From assembly GCA_964443745.1 (NCBI GenBank), contig CAYUEN010000055.1, positions 1-6,590 on the forward strand: a stretch of DNA of 6,590 nt, given 5' to 3'. This stretch comes from CAYUEN01 sp964443745. GTDB lineage: Bacteria > Campylobacterota > Campylobacteria > Campylobacterales > QNZT01. The position numbers and the translations under genes were made by a program. Every line of letters starts with the position of its first letter. Position 1 is the first letter of the stretch. This document shows positions 1 through 4,372 of the stretch, one piece after another. The notes beneath the pieces are model-generated. The model was not told where the DNA came from. It ran no database searches and was given only the letters and a program-made list of their open reading frames with translations.

Positions 1-40
1 TGAAAAACCACCCTCCCAGGATACCAAAGAGTATTTCCAT
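1..40 (-). CDS. Start of a possible small membrane protein, cut by the left edge
   Basis: Only 13 codons are visible, reading MEILFGILGGWFF, a strongly hydrophobic start that would suit a membrane segment. The start at 40 is chosen because AAGGA lies seven bases upstream (52-48), the best ribosome binding site in the left 300 bases. The same frame stays open upstream to a TAA near 127 and has another ATG at 88, which would add 16 residues but has only a weak GGGA-like site. The gene follows the peptidase gene in the same direction after about 280 bases of AT-rich DNA, so it may have its own promoter. I do not recognise the family. The alternative is a plus-strand gene tail ending at the TAG at 80-82, for which there is no supporting signal. 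Confidence 0.33.
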   Translation of the reverse strand, partial: MEILFGILGGWFF

Positions 41-47
41 TATCGCT

Positions 48-52
48 TCCTT
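48..52 (-). promoter_or_regulatory. Ribosome binding site of the left-edge ORF
   Basis: AAGGA on the minus strand lies seven bases before the ATG at 40. It matches the anti-Shine-Dalgarno sequence well and decides between the ATG codons at 40 and 88. It is meaningful only if that ORF is real. Confidence 0.35.
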
Positions 53-127
53 CACTTCATCCAAATGATGCAGAATCGATAGAATCATCGTCCCGTCGGA
101 ATTGTATCTGCGAAAATCCAGAGATTA

Positions 128-323
128 TGAAAATTGAGCTCTTTTTGGGCATTTGTCTATTGTAACGCCTCCAAAACTTTCAAACAGGAAATAGATGTTT
201 CTTTTCGTCGTCTTTCCAAAAATGCGGTTCTTTGTCTTTTTCGAAACAAAAAAGATATAGCAAAAAGAAAGTTTCCCACCTATATAGTGATCACTCCAAT
301 GGTAACATACCCTACCGTCTTTT
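128..323. other. AT-rich stretch with no recognisable gene
   Basis: G+C is about 34% by hand count over 121-300, against roughly 50% in the coding block to the right. No frame on either strand gives a protein I recognise. The one minus-strand frame open across most of it has no start codon. T-rich runs on the minus strand create hydrophobic-looking translations. I found no convincing hairpin followed by a T run on either strand, so no intrinsic terminator for the upstream operon can be called. The stretch could be an ordinary spacer carrying a promoter, or the remains of a decayed or inserted gene. Confidence 0.6.
159..164 (-). promoter_or_regulatory. Candidate -10 promoter element for the left-edge ORF
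   Basis: TACAAT on the minus strand matches five of six bases of the sigma-70 -10 box. It sits in AT-rich DNA about 70-120 bases before the two possible starts of the left-edge ORF. No good -35 box lies 16-18 bases upstream; a TTGAAA is present but only 13 bases away. Campylobacterota promoters often lack a clear -35 box. A second, weaker candidate is TATATC at 259-254, preceded by TGC as in an extended -10 element. Matches of this quality are expected by chance in such AT-rich sequence. Confidence 0.22.
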
Positions 324-327
324 TCAT
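280..327 (-). CDS. Tiny 15-codon ORF coupled to the M23 peptidase stop
   Basis: The ATG at 327 overlaps the peptidase stop codon as ATGA, the same arrangement that links leuS-lptE, lptE-cyclase and cyclase-folC. AAGGGA (342-337) lies nine bases upstream as a possible ribosome binding site. It encodes MKKTVGYVTIGVITI and then TAG. Beyond the TAG the frame continues for 40 more codons to a second TAG at 159-157, beginning hydrophobic (VGNFLFAISFLF) and turning basic (RKRQR). Read through, this would look like a signal anchor followed by a positively charged cytoplasmic flank. It may be the broken start of a former next gene, a leader-type peptide, or chance in T-rich DNA. No family is recognised. 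Confidence 0.25.
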   Translation of the reverse strand: MKKTVGYVTIGVITI

Positions 328-1190
328 GATGAATTTTCCCTTTTTAGATGTAGCGCTCCCGAACGGGAAAAACTATCCAGAATCGCAGCGATCAACGGTC
401 TCCAGTATATACGGCTTTGGAACTGGAAAAGTGAATCAAAACGGCGAAGGTTCCAGCGCAGGAAAGGTTTCGGATCGATCGCCAACCCGAGATATTTGAT
501 CTCGTAATGCAGATGCGGGCCCGTCGAAAGCCCCGTATTCCCAAGATATCCGATCACCGTCCCTCTTTTGACGTATTCTCCTTTCGAAACTTTCAAATCA
601 TCGAGCATATGTCCGTAGATCGTCTCGAATCCGAAATTGTGTATGATTTTGACGACGTTCCCATACCCTTCGTTGTTGAACTCCGCCATTTTCACGATCC
701 CGTCGGCCGTCGCGACGATAGGTGTACCCACCGCTCCTGCAAAATCGATTCCACGGTGAAATCTTTTTTGATGCAGAATCGGATGGATCCGATATCCAAA
801 AACAGAAGTGACGCGATTGGCCAGGGAGGGATATCCATGCGGAAGCGCATCGAGTATCAATTTGCGTTCATTGGTACCGAGTCTCTTCAAGAGATTTTTA
901 AGACCCTTTTGCGGCCCGACCGCACCCTTTTCTCCAATCTCCTCCTGCGCTTCGCTGATACGGTCACGAATCGATTCGTAAAAAGCCTTCTTCTCTTCGA
1001 TCTCTTTTTGAAGTATCCTGTTTTGCTGCAAAAGACGAATCTGTTCACCCCGCATCTGTGCGACACTGGAAGAGAAGAAGGTGATGAAGAGAGCACTGAT
1101 AAGAAAAGAGAGCGCGAGTATCGTAAGGATGGCGAGCCAAAAGAGGCGTCTCTTATTTCTCTGCCGAATCTCTCTCCCGCTCATCTGCAT
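324..1190 (-). CDS. Membrane-anchored M23 (LytM-type) peptidoglycan endopeptidase, Csd1/Csd2-like
   Basis: This is a 288-residue zinc endopeptidase expected to cut peptide cross-links of peptidoglycan in the periplasm. Residues 1-15 are basic, about 15-38 form one transmembrane helix, and about 43-85 look like a coiled coil. The M23 domain spans about 120-242. All key residues are visible: H145 and D149 (HRGID) and H228 as metal ligands, with H194 (YGH) and H226 (HLH) as the catalytic histidines. The position directly after folC matches csd2 of H. pylori, where Csd1 and Csd2 set helical cell shape, but orthology to one or the other cannot be decided here. The gene overlaps the folC end by 38 bases. 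GGAG lies four bases before the ATG at 1190, and a second ATG at 1184 is possible. The last ten residues use codons unlike the rest of the gene. Confidence 0.93.
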   Translation of the reverse strand: MQMSGREIRQRNKRRLFWLAILTILALSFLISALFITFFSSSVAQMRGEQIRLLQQNRILQKEIEEKKAFYESIRDRISEAQEEIGEKGAVGPQKGLKNLLKRLGTNERKLILDALPHGYPSLANRVTSVFGYRIHPILHQKRFHRGIDFAGAVGTPIVATADGIVKMAEFNNEGYGNVVKIIHNFGFETIYGHMLDDLKVSKGEYVKRGTVIGYLGNTGLSTGPHLHYEIKYLGLAIDPKPFLRWNLRRFDSLFQFQSRIYWRPLIAAILDSFSRSGALHLKRENSS

Positions 1191-2337
1191 AAATCTCCAA
1201 AAACCTCTCTATTACCGCGAAGGATCCGAAGACCAGATAGTGATTGCGCGAATCGACACTTTCGAATCTCCCCCACGGAAGTCCGACCGCTTCGATCGCA
1301 CGAATCAATTTCGCCTCGGATACAACTCTTTCACCGTATATCGGTAAAATTTCAACTTTTTGAACGATCGGTTTCATTATCTTGAGAATTTCCCCATACG
1401 CTTTGTCTTCGTAACTGTTGTAGACGAGTATCACGCTACTTTTTTGTTCCTTGAAATGCTCAAAAAGCGCCTTGGCGGCCAGAGCGTTGTGTCCCACGTC
1501 GATCGTCACGTTGGGCGCGATCTTCTGGGCCCGCCCCGTGAGCGTCGCATCCATGATTTTCGAAAAATCGATCTCGAAACCGAAAAATTTCGCTCCTGCC
1601 ATCGCGAGCAACAGATTGTCGGCGAAAAATCGGGGCAATCGCATCTTCTCTATCACGCTTGCGGCTTCGAGTTTCTCTTCACGGATATAGAAGTGCTCGA
1701 CTCTGAAAAACTCCACTCCCTTTTCCCGGCTGACTTTTTTGGCCACTTTGTAGACACGATTGGAAGGCTGTCTGGCCAAAATCGCAAATTTACGTACCGC
1801 CATCATTTTTGTTTTGGCGATCTCTTCGATCGTCTCGCCCAAAAAAGCTTGGTGATCCAACCCGATCGGCGTAACCAACGTCAACTCTTTTGGGAAAACC
1901 GCCGTCGCGTCGTATTCACCCCCAAGTCCCGCCTCCATCACGACATATTCGACCTCTTCGAACGCCGCTATCGCCAAAAGGGTGGTATATTCGAAGTAGG
2001 AAAGCGAAGCCGACTCCTTGGGTGTGAGGATCCGCTGCAGCCGCAGATGGGCCGCTTCTAGCGCCTCGTCTTCGATATCCTTGCCATCGATCCAGATGCG
2101 TTCATTGAAGCGCAGTATATGGGGAGAGGTATAATGGCCCACTCTTCTGCCCGATTTCCACAGATAGTGGGCGAGAAACCGGCCGGTAGTCCCTTTACCG
2201 TTGGTGCCGACGATATGGACGATTTTCGGAATCTTGAAATTAGAAGAGATTCTCTTCCAAAGACGAGGCATCCTTTCGTAATCTATCTGGCGATAATAGA
2301 GCGGCTTCTTCGCCAGAAACTGCCATAGCGAACTCAT
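1153..2337 (-). CDS. folC: Dihydrofolate synthase / folylpolyglutamate synthase (Mur ligase family)
   Basis: A 394-residue cytoplasmic ATP-dependent ligase. The family joins glutamate to dihydropteroate to make dihydrofolate, and then adds further glutamates to tetrahydrofolates. The P-loop GTNGKGTT is at residues 44-51, followed by YTSPHILRFNERI (69-81), the acidic MEAGLGGEYDATAVF segment (134-148, usually EVGLGGRLDATN), IGLDHQAFLG (158-167), TGRAQ (267-271) and DVGHN (280-284, usually DGAHN). Domain order and length are typical for FolC, and the similar MurC-F enzymes are excluded by these motifs. The ATG overlaps the cyclase stop as ATGA, with only CCCCAAAA before it and no Shine-Dalgarno, so translation probably depends on reinitiation. 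Its place before the peptidase matches the order in H. pylori and C. jejuni. Whether it performs both reactions cannot be told from sequence. Confidence 0.95.
   Translation of the reverse strand: MSSLWQFLAKKPLYYRQIDYERMPRLWKRISSNFKIPKIVHIVGTNGKGTTGRFLAHYLWKSGRRVGHYTSPHILRFNERIWIDGKDIEDEALEAAHLRLQRILTPKESASLSYFEYTTLLAIAAFEEVEYVVMEAGLGGEYDATAVFPKELTLVTPIGLDHQAFLGETIEEIAKTKMMAVRKFAILARQPSNRVYKVAKKVSREKGVEFFRVEHFYIREEKLEAASVIEKMRLPRFFADNLLLAMAGAKFFGFEIDFSKIMDATLTGRAQKIAPNVTIDVGHNALAAKALFEHFKEQKSSVILVYNSYEDKAYGEILKIMKPIVQKVEILPIYGERVVSEAKLIRAIEAVGLPWGRFESVDSRNHYLVFGSFAVIERFLEIYADERERDSAEK
1195..1198 (-). promoter_or_regulatory. Ribosome binding site of the M23 peptidase gene, inside folC
   Basis: GGAG on the minus strand lies four bases before the ATG at 1190 and ten before the ATG at 1184. 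It lies within the last codons of folC, so the peptidase has its own initiation signal, unlike lptE and folC, which show none. The spacing does not clearly decide between the two starts. Confidence 0.5.
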
Positions 2338-3872
2338 TTTTGGGGATAGACTCTGTTTCTGCCGCCGTTTTTCGCCTTATAGAGCATCGTATCGGCATCG
2401 TTGATCGTCTCTTGTTGCGAATCGTGTTCGCTTCTGTTGGCCACCCCTACGCTAACGGTCACGTCGACTTTTTCACCCTTGTAGACGAAGGGGTATGTCT
2501 CGACGGTTTTACGTATCTTTTCGGCAAAGACCAGCGCTCCTTCCAAGGGCGTGTTGGGAAGAATCGCAAGAAACTCCTCTCCTCCGTATCTTCCGACGAT
2601 ATCGACATCCCTTTTTTGTTCGTTGAAGATTTTACCCAGGTTTTTCAGTATCAAATCTCCCGCTTCATGGCCGAAAGTGTCGTTGATCATTTTGAAATGG
2701 TCGATATCGAAAAAACAGACCGAATAGTCGATCTTGTAGCGCTGGTAACTCTTCTCCACGATGTTGAGCTCTTCGTCGAGTGCACGCCTGGAGAGTACCA
2801 GTGTCAGAAAATCGCGTCGCGTCTCCTTCTTTGCCTTCTCCAGCGCCGCTTCGAGTTTTTTGACACGCTGCTGCAACGCTTTGACCACTTCACTCTCTTC
2901 TCGCATCTTTTCGCCCAGAGATTCGCTCTCCACCTCCAACGAGCTGGCTATCTTGATCAGCTTCTCCTGAACCGCCGCGAAATCGTGGCGTTTGTGATCG
3001 AATCCCGAAAGTTCGTCTTTGATCAATTTGATCTTGTCGCGACTCAGATGGCTCTTGTCCATCAATATCAAAATCTTTTGAGAAACCTCTTCCAGGAGCG
3101 TATCGAGTGCCTGTGCGCGCGATTTCATTTCGGCACGATCGAGTTCGATACGCCGTTTGACCATCTCACGAATCTCTTCCTGCACATGGGCGGAAGTGAG
3201 AATCGTCGGAGAGTTGCGCAATTCGTAGCCGAGCCCGGCCAGTTCGTCATCCATCGCCGAAGCGATCGAAGGGGTGAGGGAGGCGACCACGATCGACGCG
3301 ATCTCCTTGAGTTCACGTGCCGTATCGTGTTCGTGCAAACAAGCGATCACTTCGTTGATGATTCCTTCAAGATCGTTCGACTTCACATCGCAAAAAGCCC
3401 TGAGTCGATTCAAAAAGGCGTCGTCGTAGGAGCTGAGAAAATCGAACCACTTCTCTTTGATGAGTTCGAACGTATTGTAATCGGCCAGATACTCGATACG
3501 CTCCAGCGAAGCGTTGGCGAGCTCCGTCGCCTGCTTGTCATGCAAAAGTGTGATCGACTGCAGAAGGCGCTTGACGAGTGTGACCAGCAGAATGTTTTTC
3601 TTTCCGCTTTCTCCCATCGTCGCCCGATTGAGCGCGGACACCAGATAAGTCAACAGTTGATCGACGGTTTCGATATTGTATTTTGCGATATCGTTCTGAA
3701 CCGTTGTATTGAGTTTGCCGATGAATTTCTGGATTCTCTGGCAATCACCGATCACGACCCCTTTCTCTTTCGCGATAGCACAAAAGGTTTCGTAGTAGTT
3801 TTCGGGTGTGATCGCGATGCGCTGCTTGTTGAGTGTCGTGATCGTCTCTTTGATTATCTCATTGACCGTCAT
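2334..3872 (-). CDS. Soluble diguanylate cyclase (GGDEF domain) with unrecognised helical N-terminal region
   Basis: A 512-residue protein whose C-terminal GGDEF domain (about 350-510) should make cyclic di-GMP from two GTP. Visible motifs are DFLT (354-357, opening a divergent DxLTGLxNRR element), FFDIDHFKMINDTFGHEAGD (387-406) with the metal and GTP-binding residues, GGEEF at 430-434 (an active variant of GGDEF), SVGVA (474-478) and the closing LYKAKNGGRN. R421-D-V-D424, five residues before GGEEF, is an intact RxxD inhibitory site, so product feedback is likely. Residues 1-340 are almost wholly helical, with a coiled-coil-like stretch at about 315-350, no transmembrane segment and no PAS, GAF or receiver domain I can identify. 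The signal sensed is unknown. The ATG overlaps the lptE stop as ATGA, and AGGGGA lies four bases upstream. The sense frame contains no TTA, CTA or TCA codon. Confidence 0.93.
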   Translation of the reverse strand: MTVNEIIKETITTLNKQRIAITPENYYETFCAIAKEKGVVIGDCQRIQKFIGKLNTTVQNDIAKYNIETVDQLLTYLVSALNRATMGESGKKNILLVTLVKRLLQSITLLHDKQATELANASLERIEYLADYNTFELIKEKWFDFLSSYDDAFLNRLRAFCDVKSNDLEGIINEVIACLHEHDTARELKEIASIVVASLTPSIASAMDDELAGLGYELRNSPTILTSAHVQEEIREMVKRRIELDRAEMKSRAQALDTLLEEVSQKILILMDKSHLSRDKIKLIKDELSGFDHKRHDFAAVQEKLIKIASSLEVESESLGEKMREESEVVKALQQRVKKLEAALEKAKKETRRDFLTLVLSRRALDEELNIVEKSYQRYKIDYSVCFFDIDHFKMINDTFGHEAGDLILKNLGKIFNEQKRDVDIVGRYGGEEFLAILPNTPLEGALVFAEKIRKTVETYPFVYKGEKVDVTVSVGVANRSEHDSQQETINDADTMLYKAKNGGRNRVYPQK

Positions 3873-4372
3873 CGTATCCCCTGAATCGATAGTTTCGAAA
3901 TAAAGTGGTCGATCGCCTTGGACGAAGCGAGCCTAATCGCCTCGAAACGCTTCGTATCGGAGATCACGCTGTTGGATTCGATCGTAAAGTCGTAATCTCC
4001 CGTCGAGAGAATCGTCTTTTCCCCGCCCGAGCGATCCCGGAAACGGGTTTTCAGTTCGACATAGGTTTTGTAGGCGACAACATATCCGTTCCTATCGTAT
4101 TGAATCGGCATAAACGTCACTTTGTTTAATTTCATGTAGATCGTGGAAGTGGCCAGATCTTTGGATACGAGCTTGGATCTGAAGCGGTTCAAAACCGCTT
4201 CGCGAAGGGCGTCTTTGATCAATACGCTGTTTTCCGGATCCTCCAGACTCGTCTCCACCTCCGCATAGATGCGATCGCCGAGAACCTCCTGCGTATACAG
4301 AAGCGTCGGCTTGTAACCGCATCCGATCGTCACGAAAAGAAGCGAAACCGATAGCAAAAACGGGCGTATCAT
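3869..4372 (-). CDS. lptE: LPS-assembly lipoprotein LptE
   Basis: A 167-residue outer-membrane lipoprotein that should act as the plug of the LptD barrel, delivering lipopolysaccharide to the cell surface. Residues 1-17 form a short lipoprotein signal peptide with a basic R3 and a hydrophobic core. The lipobox ends TIGC, with threonine at -3 instead of the usual leucine, and C18 would be lipidated. The mature protein begins CGYKP, and CGY after the lipidated cysteine is common in LptE. The rest has the alternating strand and helix pattern of a small two-layer fold, without strong sequence motifs, so the assignment rests partly on context. lptE directly follows leuS in E. coli, and an lptE-like gene follows it in H. 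pylori. The ATG overlaps the leuS stop as ATGA and has no Shine-Dalgarno. A generic secreted lipoprotein is the alternative. Confidence 0.8.
   Translation of the reverse strand: MIRPFLLSVSLLFVTIGCGYKPTLLYTQEVLGDRIYAEVETSLEDPENSVLIKDALREAVLNRFRSKLVSKDLATSTIYMKLNKVTFMPIQYDRNGYVVAYKTYVELKTRFRDRSGGEKTILSTGDYDFTIESNSVISDTKRFEAIRLASSKAIDHFISKLSIQGIR
3877..3882 (-). promoter_or_regulatory. Ribosome binding site of the diguanylate cyclase gene
   Basis: AGGGGA on the minus strand lies four bases before the ATG at 3872, within the last codons of lptE. It supports that start and suggests the cyclase can be translated with some independence from lptE. Confidence 0.5.

Noticed and set aside
2..82. Plus-strand open frame ending at the TAG at 80-82, considered as the tail of a convergent gene
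   Set aside because: The frame is only 26 codons to the edge, with no terminator after it. The opposite strand has a better-supported start in the same place.
286..295. Perfect 10-base palindrome AGTGATCACT, considered as an operator
   Set aside because: One such palindrome is fairly likely by chance in a few hundred bases. It has no loop or T run for a terminator, and no second copy near a promoter was seen.
134..499. A 121-codon plus-strand ORF spanning the AT-rich region and the peptidase 3' end
   Set aside because: It begins at a TTG without a good ribosome binding site, runs antisense into the certain peptidase gene, and its translation resembles nothing known.
507..1385. A 292-codon plus-strand ORF antisense to the peptidase and folC
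   Set aside because: Open for the same codon-bias reason across the peptidase gene. Its translation is low-complexity and basic with no family features, and no ribosome binding site or promoter is evident.
2340..3884. A 514-codon plus-strand ORF covering nearly the whole diguanylate cyclase gene
   Set aside because: Its codons pair exactly with the sense codons, so it is open only because the cyclase gene has no TTA, CTA or TCA. The translation shows no domain, and the minus strand encodes a clear GGDEF protein.
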